Assembly: GCA_001650895.1 (NCBI GenBank)
Contig: LXYH01000023.1
Coordinates: forward strand, 186,001 to 250,000
Length of the DNA stretch: 64,000 nucleotides
DNA from: Rhodobacteraceae bacterium EhC02
GTDB lineage: Bacteria > Pseudomonadota > Alphaproteobacteria > Rhodobacterales > Rhodobacteraceae
Direction of reading: 5' to 3'
Numbering within the stretch: position 1 is the stretch's first letter; each line of letters starts with the position of its first letter. The notes under the pieces are model-generated. The model worked only from the letters and a program-made list of their open reading frames with translations, was not told the origin of the DNA and made no database searches. This document shows, piece after piece, positions 29,191 to 37,891 of the stretch. Both the position numbers and the translations under genes were made by a program.

Positions 29191-30051
29191 ATGGGACAGG
29201 ACAAGATCAATACGCAGGCCATCGGCCTCGATGTCGGGCTGGCGTTCACCAAATGGCTGACCGGCGCCGAGAACCTTCATTACGGGCTCTGGGACGGGCT
29301 GGATGCCAGCGCCGCCAACCTGCGTGCCGCGCAAGAGGCCTATACGGACCGTCTGTTCGCGATGCTGCCGGATCGGCCTTGCCGCATCCTTGATATCGGT
29401 GGCGGTGCCGGCGAGACCGCGAAAAAACTGCTCGCCCTTGGTCATTCCGTCGATATCGTGGTGCCCAGCCCCTTCCTGGCGGGCCGCTGCCGCGCCAATG
29501 CGCCCGCCGCACGCGTGCATGAATGCATGTTCGAGGATTTTCAGGCCGCGCCGGGCAGCTTTGACATCTGCCTGTTCTCGGAAAGCTTTCAGTATATCCC
29601 GCTGGACCAGGGCCTGCCCAAATGCCTGACCCTGCTGGCACCCGGGGGCGAGATCATCGTCGCGGATTGCTTCCGCAGCCCGGAATACACCGGCGACCGG
29701 ATGCTGGCCCCGGTGGGTGGCGGGCACCGCATCGCTGCCTTCCGCGACACGCTGGCCGCCCTCCCGCTCGAGGTGATCAGCGAGGAGGACGTGACCCTGT
29801 CCGCCGCCCCCTCGGTCGAGATCGAGCAGGGCCTGTTCAACGTCTTCGGCTATGGCCTGACCCGTGTCGACCAGGACCTGGCCCGCCACAAGCCCCGCCT
29901 GCGCTGGGTGCTGCATCGGGTGATCCGCAGCCTGATCAGCGAACGCAAGCGTGCCCGGCTGGATCAGCGCCTGAACCAGCAGGTCCGCAACCGCGAGAAT
30001 TTTGCCCGTTTCAACATCTACCTTCTGATGCGCCTGCGCCCGACATCCTGA
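29191..30051 (+). CDS. class I SAM-dependent methyltransferase
   Basis: The 286-aa protein has the SAM-binding motif I RILDIGGGAGETAKKL near residues 65-80, an acidic strand end and LLAPGGEIIVADCF (motif III region). The opening LTGAENLHYGLWDGLDA resembles methyltransferases of polyketide, sterol or small-molecule type. The C-terminal part is Arg-rich (RSLISERKRARLDQRLNQQV). No substrate can be given. A signal peptide is absent. Confidence 0.82.
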   Translation: MGQDKINTQAIGLDVGLAFTKWLTGAENLHYGLWDGLDASAANLRAAQEAYTDRLFAMLPDRPCRILDIGGGAGETAKKLLALGHSVDIVVPSPFLAGRCRANAPAARVHECMFEDFQAAPGSFDICLFSESFQYIPLDQGLPKCLTLLAPGGEIIVADCFRSPEYTGDRMLAPVGGGHRIAAFRDTLAALPLEVISEEDVTLSAAPSVEIEQGLFNVFGYGLTRVDQDLARHKPRLRWVLHRVIRSLISERKRARLDQRLNQQVRNRENFARFNIYLLMRLRPTS

Positions 30052-30062
30052 TCCGGCTGCCG

Positions 30063-30087
30063 GTTTCTTCTTGCCTCAAATATCCAT
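30063..30087 (-). repeat. dispersed intergenic element, copy 3 (inverted)
   Basis: Read on the minus strand, GGATATTTGAGG is followed by CAAGAAGAAACCG, nearly identical to the copy at 20559. It lies between the methyltransferase stop and the dnaE2 promoter; a CCGGC/GCCGG mini-hairpin touches its end. Confidence 0.7.
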
Positions 30088-30136
30088 CCGCGGGCCAGGT
30101 GCCGCAGGCGATACGTCTGAATTGGGACTCGAAAAA

Positions 30137-30156
30137 GAACAAAACGTGAATATACT
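30137..30156 (+). promoter_or_regulatory. LexA-type SOS box overlapping a -10 element
   Basis: GAACAAAACGTGAAT (30137-30151) matches the alphaproteobacterial LexA site GAAC-N7-GAAC except for the last base. It abuts TATACT (30151-30156), a good -10. Transcription would start around 30163, only a few bases before the ATG at 30167. This suits an SOS-controlled error-prone polymerase. Confidence 0.65.
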
Positions 30157-30166
30157 CTGCCATGAC

Positions 30167-33094
30167 ATGTTTGCAGAGCTGTGCATCACCTCGAATTTTA
30201 CCTTTCTCACCGGGGCCTCGCACCCCGAGGAGTACATGCAGCGTGCCGCCAGTCTGGGAATCGCGGCGATCGCCATTGCCGATGTCGATTCCGTGGCTGG
30301 GATCGTGCGCGCCCATGCCACGGCGCGTGAGATTGCGCGGCAGGTGGCCGAACGACAGGCGCATCAGGCGGCTCATGGTGTGATCGGCCCTCCCGATCCC
30401 GCGCGCGCGCCGGATGATCAGGGACCACGCTTCACCTGCCCGCGCCTGATCCCGGCTGCCACGCTGCATCTGGCTGAGGGGCTGGTGCTGACCGCACTGC
30501 CGGAAAACCGGACCGGCTGGGCGCATCTTTGCCGGTTGCTGACGCTGGGCCGCCGCCGCGCGCCCAAGGGGGGGTGCGATCTGCGCCTTGCCGATCTCAA
30601 GGGGCAGACCGGGGGGCTGCATTTCCTGCTGCACCCGCCACACAAGATCACGGCTGACGGCGGCGCGGTCGACTGGTTGCCGCTGGCGCGCGCCCTGACG
30701 CGCCGCTTGGCCAGCCAGATGCACCTGGTGATGTCTCCCCGCTATGACGGGCAGGATCGCGCGCGGTTTGACCATCTGGCAAGGGTGGCCGCCGATCTGG
30801 GCGTTCCCGTGATGGCCTCGGCCATGCCCCTGATGCACGAGGGGCGCCGCCGCCAGATGGCCGATGTGCTGACCGCGATCCGCACCGGCACCACGGTGGA
30901 CCGTCTGGGCCGCGCCGCGCTGGCCAATGGCGAACAGCGCCTGCGCGGGGAACCCGAGATGCGCCGCCTTTTCGGCCCGCATGCCGATGCGGTGGACCGG
31001 GCCGGCGCGCTGGCGCAGCGCCTGGCCTTCTCGCTGGACGAATTGCGCTATGAATATCCGTCCGAGGTGACGGGCAATGAGACTGCCGCCGCGCGCTTGC
31101 GCCGCTTGGCCCTGGCCGGTCTGGACTGGCGCTATCCCGAAGGCGCGCCGGATCGCGTGCGCGGGATGCTGGAACATGAACTGACCCTGATCACCAAGCT
31201 GAAGTACGAGCCCTATTTCCTGACCGTGCATGATATCGTCGATTTCGCGCGCGGGCGCGGCATCCTGTGCCAGGGGCGTGGATCTGCGGCCAATTCCGTG
31301 GTCTGTTACTGCCTTGGCGTCACCTCGGTTTCCCCCGAGATCGGCACGATGGTGTTCGAGCGTTTCGTGTCCGAGGCGCGGGACGAGCCGCCAGACATTG
31401 ACGTCGATTTCGAACATGAACGGCGCGAGGAGGTGATCCAGCACATCTATGATCGCTACGGCCGCCACCGTGCCGGGCTTTGCGCCACCGTGATCCATTA
31501 TCGCGGCAAGCGCGCCATCCGCGAGGTGGGCGCGGCCATGGGCCTGTCGCAGGATACGGTCGCGGCCCTCAGCTCGCAGCTTTGGGGGTTCTACGGCATG
31601 TCGGGAACCGAGGAGGCCCGCCTGCGCGAGATCGGCCTTGATCCGACCGAACCGCGTCTGGCCCGCACCATGGCCCTGATCCACGAGATCGTGGGCTTTC
31701 CCCGCCACCTCAGCCAGCATGTCGGCGGCTTCATCATCACCGAAGGCCGGCTGGACGAACTTGTGCCCATCGAGAATGCCGCGATGGAAGGGCGCACGGT
31801 GATCTGCTGGGACAAGGACGATATCGACACGCTGGGCATCCTCAAGGTCGATATCCTCAGCCTTGGCATGCTGACCTGTATCCGCAAGGCCTTTGACCTG
31901 ATCGCGCAGCATCATGGCACGCGACACCGGCTGGCGACCCTGCCGCCCGAGGATCCGCGCGTCTATGACATGCTCTGCCGCGCCGATTCCGTGGGCGTGT
32001 TCCAGGTGGAAAGTCGCGCGCAGATGAACTTTCTGCCGCGGATGAAACCGCGCTGCTTCTACGACCTGGTGATCGAGGTGGCGATCGTGCGCCCCGGTCC
32101 GATCCAGGGCGACATGGTGCATCCCTACCTGCGTCGCCGCAATGGCGAGGAGAGGATGGAGTTTCCGTCAGACGCTTTGGGCGATGTGCTGGCCAAGACG
32201 CTGGGCGTGCCGCTGTTTCAGGAACAGGCGATGCAGATCGCCATCATCGGTGCGGGTTTCACCCCCGATGAGGCGGATCGGCTGCGCCGGTCGCTGGCCA
32301 CTTTCAAGAAGCATGGCAATGTGTCGGAATTCCGTACGCGGTTTCTGCGCGGCATGGCGCGCAACGGCTATGACATGGACTTCGCCGAACGCTGCTTCAG
32401 CCAGATCGAAGGTTTCGGCAGCTACGGCTTTCCCGAAAGCCACGCGGCCAGTTTCGCGCTTCTGGTCTATGCCTCGGCCTGGCTCAAGTACCACCATCCC
32501 GGCATCTTCGCCTGTGCACTTCTGAACGCGCAGCCCATGGGCTTTTATGCGCCTGCGCAGATCATCCGTGATGCGCGTGAACATGGTGTGCAGGTGCGCC
32601 CGGTCTGCGTGAACAACAGCTATTGGGACAACGTGATGGAACCCGACGGTCTGGGCGGGCTGGCCCTGCGTCTGGGCTTCCGCCAGATCAAGGGCCTGCG
32701 CGAGGATGATGCCGCATGGCTTTGTGCCGCGCGCGGCAATGGCTATCTGTCGGTCGCCGATGTCTGGCGCCGGGCGGGGCTGGCGCCAGCGGTGGTGGCC
32801 CGCCTGGCCGAGGCCGATGCCTTCGCCGGGCTGGGGCTGACCCGCCGTCAGGCGCTGTGGGAGGCCAAGGCCCTGACCGCCGATGCGCCCCTGCCGCTGT
32901 TCGCGTTGGACATGGACGGCGAAGGCATCGTGGAGCCCGCCGCCCATCTGCCGCAGATGACTCTGGGCGAGGAGGTGGTCGAGGATTACGTCGCCATGCG
33001 CCTGTCGCTCAGGGCGCATCCGCTTGCGTTGCTGCGTCCGCTGCTGACCCCTGCACCCGCGCCGCGCGGCGGGCCAGCTTTGCCGCCAGGTTAA
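30167..33094 (+). CDS. dnaE2: error-prone DNA polymerase DnaE2 (ImuC), apparently lacking the C-terminal domain
   Basis: The 975-aa C-family polymerase for SOS mutagenesis opens with a PHP-type domain whose HxH is replaced, as usual in DnaE2 (MFAELCITSNFTFLTGASHP). The polymerase core is intact: GRGSAANSVVCYCLGV, the catalytic aspartates in PPDIDVDFEHERREEV and VRPGPIQGDMVHPYLRRR. After LRAHPLALLRP the frame soon ends; the OB-fold and the closing conserved segment expected in full DnaE2 are missing. The last 86 bp overlap the convergent Fe-S reductase gene. No imuA or imuB is adjacent. GTG 30146 is an alternative start, but it lies inside the SOS box. Confidence 0.88.
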   Translation: MFAELCITSNFTFLTGASHPEEYMQRAASLGIAAIAIADVDSVAGIVRAHATAREIARQVAERQAHQAAHGVIGPPDPARAPDDQGPRFTCPRLIPAATLHLAEGLVLTALPENRTGWAHLCRLLTLGRRRAPKGGCDLRLADLKGQTGGLHFLLHPPHKITADGGAVDWLPLARALTRRLASQMHLVMSPRYDGQDRARFDHLARVAADLGVPVMASAMPLMHEGRRRQMADVLTAIRTGTTVDRLGRAALANGEQRLRGEPEMRRLFGPHADAVDRAGALAQRLAFSLDELRYEYPSEVTGNETAAARLRRLALAGLDWRYPEGAPDRVRGMLEHELTLITKLKYEPYFLTVHDIVDFARGRGILCQGRGSAANSVVCYCLGVTSVSPEIGTMVFERFVSEARDEPPDIDVDFEHERREEVIQHIYDRYGRHRAGLCATVIHYRGKRAIREVGAAMGLSQDTVAALSSQLWGFYGMSGTEEARLREIGLDPTEPRLARTMALIHEIVGFPRHLSQHVGGFIITEGRLDELVPIENAAMEGRTVICWDKDDIDTLGILKVDILSLGMLTCIRKAFDLIAQHHGTRHRLATLPPEDPRVYDMLCRADSVGVFQVESRAQMNFLPRMKPRCFYDLVIEVAIVRPGPIQGDMVHPYLRRRNGEERMEFPSDALGDVLAKTLGVPLFQEQAMQIAIIGAGFTPDEADRLRRSLATFKKHGNVSEFRTRFLRGMARNGYDMDFAERCFSQIEGFGSYGFPESHAASFALLVYASAWLKYHHPGIFACALLNAQPMGFYAPAQIIRDAREHGVQVRPVCVNNSYWDNVMEPDGLGGLALRLGFRQIKGLREDDAAWLCAARGNGYLSVADVWRRAGLAPAVVARLAEADAFAGLGLTRRQALWEAKALTADAPLPLFALDMDGEGIVEPAAHLPQMTLGEEVVEDYVAMRLSLRAHPLALLRPLLTPAPAPRGGPALPPG

Positions 33095-34028
33095 GGCCCA
33101 CACCCGGCCGCGACCAGGGGCAGACGGCGATGCAGATCGCGCAACCGTTGGTCTGGTTGAAGAAGGGCAGGCAGCGGTCGAAATCCACGTACCATTTGCG
33201 CGCGGCGCGCACGGTCTGCTTTTCGGACGCGATGGCCATGGGGGGGCAGGCATCCTCGCAGATGCGGCAACTGGCGCAGAAATCGTCGATGCCATGGCTT
33301 TCCGGCGGGGTCGGGGCAAAGGGCGCGTCGGTCAGCACTGCCGACAGCCGGAAGGACGATCCCATTTCGGCGTCGATGATCGACCCGTGCTTGCCCAGTT
33401 CGCCGAAGCCGCAGGCCAGCGCGGGCGGGATCAGCAACAGCTTGCCCGCCATCGGCCCCGTCACCGGCTCTGCCGCCCATCCCTGCTGACGCAGCCAGCC
33501 CGCCACTGCCTTGGCGGCCCCCGCCGCGCGTCCATATTGGCGGATCACCTCGCCGCCTGCCACGGCATCGGGGGCGGTGCTGATCGCGTCGAAATCATGC
33601 TGCACGCCAAGCACGATCACCCGTGATTGCGCAATGCTCTGGCCCTCATAGACCCAGGCCTGGTCCATCACGGCCACGCCGGTTTTCTCGCAGATACCTT
33701 CCACGACGAACCGCGTCAGGGCCGCGGTCCATTCCTCGGGCGGGCGCTCTACCGGCGGGCCTGCCAGATCGGCCAACGGCGCGTTCAGGATTACCTGCCG
33801 CTCGGCCCGCGCCGCCGCGATGGGGGCGGCATCCGGATCGACGGTATAGAACCAGCGCTGCATCGCCCCATGGGGAATGTCGTCAGGGTTCGGCGCCCAA
33901 TAGACGACACGGGCAGGCCGCGCCGCTGTCTCGCCCAGCCCGTTGATCGCATTGCCCGACACAGAGGGCGCCAGCGCCATCTGGACGGGATCGGGTGTGA
34001 AGGGGCGATGTGGGTTCTGGCGTGGCAT
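33009..34028 (-). CDS. double [4Fe-4S] reductase of the QueG / reductive-dehalogenase superfamily
   Basis: The 339-aa protein has two ferredoxin-type clusters near the C-terminus: CxxCxxCxxxCP (CASCRICEDACP) and C-x9-CxxCxxxCP (CLPFFNQTNGCAICIAVCP). Before them lies GFGELGKHGSIID followed by SSFRLSAVLTDAPF, a stretch shared by QueG and reductive dehalogenases, both corrinoid enzymes. It lacks obvious QueG-specific C-terminal HEAT repeats, so epoxyqueuosine reductase is only one option; a respiratory or catabolic dehalogenase-like enzyme is another. No Tat signal is visible, so it is probably cytoplasmic. Its 3' end overlaps dnaE2. Confidence 0.72.
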   Translation of the reverse strand: MPRQNPHRPFTPDPVQMALAPSVSGNAINGLGETAARPARVVYWAPNPDDIPHGAMQRWFYTVDPDAAPIAAARAERQVILNAPLADLAGPPVERPPEEWTAALTRFVVEGICEKTGVAVMDQAWVYEGQSIAQSRVIVLGVQHDFDAISTAPDAVAGGEVIRQYGRAAGAAKAVAGWLRQQGWAAEPVTGPMAGKLLLIPPALACGFGELGKHGSIIDAEMGSSFRLSAVLTDAPFAPTPPESHGIDDFCASCRICEDACPPMAIASEKQTVRAARKWYVDFDRCLPFFNQTNGCAICIAVCPWSRPGVGLNLAAKLARRAARVQGSAADAATQADAP

Positions 34029-34140
34029 GACACCAAGCTACACCGGCACCCGCACCACCGTGCAAGGGGTTTCGCGCCTGTTTCCTCACCGTTCCGACAA
34101 TACGCAAGACCCAACCGCCGCCACCATGGGCGAGGGGCGA

Positions 34141-35433
34141 TCAGCGCTTCAGCAAGGCCAGCACGTCCTGGCTGGGAAAGCCGTCAGGTTGCACGCCGAT
34201 CGATCGCTGGAAGGCGCGGATCGCCTCGGTCGTGTTGGGGCCGATGATTCCGTCGATCTTCTCGATCCCGAAACCGCGCGCCTGCAACCGCTGCTGCATC
34301 TCCATCCGTTCGTCGAAGGACAAGGGCGCATAGCCCCGCGGCCAGGGTGTCCGGATCTCGGGTCCGCCCTTGATCCGGTCCGACAGATGGCCCACCCCGA
34401 TCACATAGGCATCCGCCTTGTTGTATCGCTCGATCACCGCGAAATTGTCGAAGATCATGAAGGCCGCGCCCGCCGTGCCGGCCGGCAGCAGGATCGAGGC
34501 TGCGCCATGGTTGGGCACCGCGCGACCGTTCATGTCGGTCACACCCATCGCCGCCCAGTCAGACGGCGCGCGCTTGATGTCACGCTTGGCCAGCCCTGCG
34601 TTGAACCCGGCGGGAAGGCGCACTTCGACGCCCCATGGCTGCCCCTTGGTCCAGCCGAACCGCTTGAGGTATGCAGCCGTCGAGGCCAGCGCGTCGGTGG
34701 GATCATCCGACCAGATGTCGCGCTTGCCATCGCCGGTGAAATCCACCGCATAGGCCAGATAGGATGTCGGGATGAACTGGGTATGGCCCATCGCGCCGGC
34801 CCAGCTGCCGGTCATGCTGCGCGGGTCCACATCGCCCGCCTGGATGATCTGAAGCGCCGCGATCAATTGCGCCTCGAAGAAGGCGCCGCGCCGCCCGTCA
34901 TGGGCCAGTGTCGCCAGCGACTGGATCACATCCATCGTGCCGCGCCGTTCGCCATAGGCGCTTTCCAGCCCCCAGACGGCGGTGACAACCTCTTTCTCGA
35001 CGCCGAAACGATCCTCGATCGCCTGCAGGGTACGGCGGTGCTTTTGCAGCGCGGCCTGACCATTTTCGACCCGTACGGGCGAAGCGGCACTGTCCAGATA
35101 GTCCCAGATCTGGCGGGTGAATTCGGCCTGGTTGCGGTCCCGCTCGATCACGGCGGGGTCATAGCCGATGCCCGTAAAGGCGCGCTGCACCACATCCGGG
35201 CGGATCCCCTGCGCCTGCGCGCGGCTGCGGAACCCCGCGGCCCAGCGTTCGAAGCCTGCCCGCGTCTCGGCCGAGACGGCAGGCGCCAGTGTCGCCGGGG
35301 CCGAGGCCCTTTGCACCGTCGACAGGGCCGATGGCCGCGCCTCGGGACGCAGTGACCGTTCAACCGGTCCCGCGCATGCGGCATTGGTCATCAGGATCAC
35401 CGCTGACAGTGGAATCAGGAATGTCTTGCTCAT
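34141..35433 (-). CDS. lytic murein transglycosylase (MltB-type) with peptidoglycan-binding domain
   Basis: The 430-aa exported enzyme has a signal peptide with a possible lipobox (NAAC, Cys near 20), an MltB-like SLT domain with catalytic Glu in VWGLESAYGERRG near residue 158 and the GAMGHTQFIPTSYLAYAVDF motif. A C-terminal PG_binding_1 domain follows (ERMEMQQRLQARGFGIEKID, then IGPNTTEAIRAFQ). It cleaves the glycan strand to 1,6-anhydro ends. Whether it is lipid-anchored is uncertain because Asn at -3 of the lipobox is unusual. Confidence 0.9.
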   Translation of the reverse strand: MSKTFLIPLSAVILMTNAACAGPVERSLRPEARPSALSTVQRASAPATLAPAVSAETRAGFERWAAGFRSRAQAQGIRPDVVQRAFTGIGYDPAVIERDRNQAEFTRQIWDYLDSAASPVRVENGQAALQKHRRTLQAIEDRFGVEKEVVTAVWGLESAYGERRGTMDVIQSLATLAHDGRRGAFFEAQLIAALQIIQAGDVDPRSMTGSWAGAMGHTQFIPTSYLAYAVDFTGDGKRDIWSDDPTDALASTAAYLKRFGWTKGQPWGVEVRLPAGFNAGLAKRDIKRAPSDWAAMGVTDMNGRAVPNHGAASILLPAGTAGAAFMIFDNFAVIERYNKADAYVIGVGHLSDRIKGGPEIRTPWPRGYAPLSFDERMEMQQRLQARGFGIEKIDGIIGPNTTEAIRAFQRSIGVQPDGFPSQDVLALLKR

Positions 35434-35561
35434 GTGCCCGGCCTCGCTTGTGCTTGGTCATTTTGGGCAATGGTAGCGCAAGCGCGGTGTTTGCAAAAGC
35501 GTTCTGTCGTGGCGCGCGCGGGTGCCGCAGGGTTCCGCCTATGGGGCCGCGCGTCGCGCGC

Positions 35562-37814
35562 CTAGCGGCGGCGATCCGCCTTGCGTTTCAGCTTGGCGGC
35601 CTTGTGCTTGGCGCGCCCCAGCGCGCGTTTCGGCGGCTTGCCGCGCGATCCGGGCGGGCCCTTGGGCATGTCGCGGCCCTCGATGCTGATCAGTTCCAGC
35701 GCGATGCCACCGGTGACGGGGGCCGCTTCGGTCAGCTTGACCCGTACGCGCTGACCCAGCCCGATGGTCAGGCCGGTCTGCGATCCCATCAGCGTGCCCT
35801 TGTCGCGGTCGAAGTGGAAATACTCGGTGCCCAGCGACCGGATCGGGATCAACCCGTCGGCGCCGGTTTCATCCAGCTTCACGAAGGCCCCGAACTTGGC
35901 GATGCCGCTGATCCGCCCGGTGAATTCCGCACCCAGTCGGTCCGACAGGAAAGCTGCCAGATAGCGGTCGTTGGTGTCGCGTTCCGCCATCATCGAGCGG
36001 CGCTCGGTCTCGCTGATATGCTGGGCGGTCGCCTCAAGACGGTCGATTTCCTGATGGCTCAGCCCGTCATCGCCCCATTTGTGCGCCGAGATCAGTGCCC
36101 GGTGCACCACCAGGTCCGAATAGCGCCGGATCGGCGAGGTGAAATGCGCATAGGCCTGCAAGGCCAGACCGAAATGGCCGAAGTTCGAGGGGCTGTAATA
36201 GGCCTGGGTCATGGCGCGCAGGGTCGAGATGTTGATCAGCTCGTCGTGGTCCGTGCCTTCGGCCTGCGCCAGGAGCGCGTTCAGATGCGCGGTCTTCAGA
36301 ACTTGGCCCTTGGCCAGCACCAGACCGGCTGCCTCTGCCGTATCGCGCAGCGCCTCAAGCTTTTCGGGGCTGGGTTCCTCGTGCACCCGGAACAGCAGCG
36401 GCGAGCGGCGGGCGATCAGGGTTTCGGCGGCGGCGACATTGGCCAGCACCATGAATTCCTCGATCAGGCGATGCGCGTCCAGGCGTTCGGCGAAGTTGAC
36501 AGAGGTCACCTTGCCCTCGTCCGACAGGATCACCTTGCGTTCGGGCAGGTCCAGGTCCAGCGGTTGGCGGCGCGCGCGCGCTTTCACCAGCGCGTCATAG
36601 GCGGCGTAAAGTGGGTTGATGACCAGGTCCATCAGGGGGGCACATTTGTCGTTCGGCGCACCGTCACGGGCTTCCTGCACCTCGCGGTAATTCAGTGACG
36701 CGACAGAGCGCATCAGCCCACGCACGAAACGATGGCCGATCTTCTGCCCCTCGGCGTCCACCTGCATGCGCAGCGCGATGCAGGCGCGCGGCACACCTTC
36801 GTGCAACGAGCACAGATCGCCCGACAGCCGGTCCGGCAGCATCGGCACCACGCGGTCCGGGAAATAGCTGGAATTGCCGCGCTTGCGCGCCTCGATGTCC
36901 AGTGCCGATCCGGGAAGCACGTAATGCGCCACGTCGGCGATGGCGACCCAGATCACATGACCGCCGGCATTGGCGGGATCGTCGTCGGCATGGGCCCAGC
37001 AGGCATCGTCATGGTCGCGCGCATCCCAGGGATCGATGGTGATCAGGGGCATGTCGCGCATGTCCTCGCGGCCCGACAGGCCCGCGGGCTTCATGCTGTC
37101 CGCCTCGGCCATTACCTCGTCGGGGAAATCGTCGGGGATGCCATGCTGGTGAATGGCGATCAGGGATACTGCCTTGGGCGCCGATGGATCGCCCAGCCGG
37201 TTGATGATCCGTGCGCGCGGCAGGCCCATCCGGGCCTTGGGTCCGGCCTGTTCCGCCTCGACCAGTTCACCATCCTTCGCGCCGCCGGTGGCGCCTTCGG
37301 GCACTTGCCATTCCTTGCCGTCACCCTTGTCGATGGGCAGGATGCGACCGCCCTCGGATGTCTTGCGGAACACGCCCAGAACGCGGGCCGGGTTGGTGCC
37401 GATGCGGCGGATCAGCCGGCCTTCGTAATGATGGGTCTGACCGCGTACTTCGGTCAGACGGGCGAGGATGCGGTCGCCTTCGCCGAGCGCCGGGTCGGTG
37501 GCGCGCGCGATCATCAGGATGCGCGGCTCGGGGCCTTCGCCAGTCCATTCCAGCGGGCGGGCGGTCATGTCGCCTTCGGCATTGGGCGGGCCGACCTGCA
37601 CGATGCTGACGGGCGGAAGGCGATCCGGGTCGCGATATGTTTTCTTGCGCTTCTCAAGGTGACCCTCATCCTCAAGTTCCTTGAGGATACGCTTCAGATC
37701 GATCCGCGCCGCGCCCTTGATCCCGAAGGCCTTGGCGATATCGCGTTTCGCGGTGAGGGTCGGATGATCCGCGATCCAGTTCAGGATCTCGGTCTTTGTG
37801 GGAAGCTGGCTCAT
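35562..37814 (-). CDS. rnr: ribonuclease R
   Basis: The 750-aa 3'-5' exoribonuclease has an N-terminal helix-turn-helix-like segment, cold-shock domains, the RNB catalytic domain with TIDPWDARDHDDACWA near residue 255 (metal-binding aspartates), and a C-terminal S1 domain (FTGRISGIAKFGAFVKLD). The tail is Lys/Arg-rich (about the last 40 residues), as in RNase R. It degrades structured RNA. It lies downstream of dapE on the same strand with a 77-bp gap. Confidence 0.95.
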   Translation of the reverse strand: MSQLPTKTEILNWIADHPTLTAKRDIAKAFGIKGAARIDLKRILKELEDEGHLEKRKKTYRDPDRLPPVSIVQVGPPNAEGDMTARPLEWTGEGPEPRILMIARATDPALGEGDRILARLTEVRGQTHHYEGRLIRRIGTNPARVLGVFRKTSEGGRILPIDKGDGKEWQVPEGATGGAKDGELVEAEQAGPKARMGLPRARIINRLGDPSAPKAVSLIAIHQHGIPDDFPDEVMAEADSMKPAGLSGREDMRDMPLITIDPWDARDHDDACWAHADDDPANAGGHVIWVAIADVAHYVLPGSALDIEARKRGNSSYFPDRVVPMLPDRLSGDLCSLHEGVPRACIALRMQVDAEGQKIGHRFVRGLMRSVASLNYREVQEARDGAPNDKCAPLMDLVINPLYAAYDALVKARARRQPLDLDLPERKVILSDEGKVTSVNFAERLDAHRLIEEFMVLANVAAAETLIARRSPLLFRVHEEPSPEKLEALRDTAEAAGLVLAKGQVLKTAHLNALLAQAEGTDHDELINISTLRAMTQAYYSPSNFGHFGLALQAYAHFTSPIRRYSDLVVHRALISAHKWGDDGLSHQEIDRLEATAQHISETERRSMMAERDTNDRYLAAFLSDRLGAEFTGRISGIAKFGAFVKLDETGADGLIPIRSLGTEYFHFDRDKGTLMGSQTGLTIGLGQRVRVKLTEAAPVTGGIALELISIEGRDMPKGPPGSRGKPPKRALGRAKHKAAKLKRKADRRR

Positions 37815-37891
37815 GCGCTCCGGTTATCACAGGTGCAGGGTGCCGTCATGGGGGAATCGGTGCCCATGCCCGGCGTCCTGAACCGCGCGGC

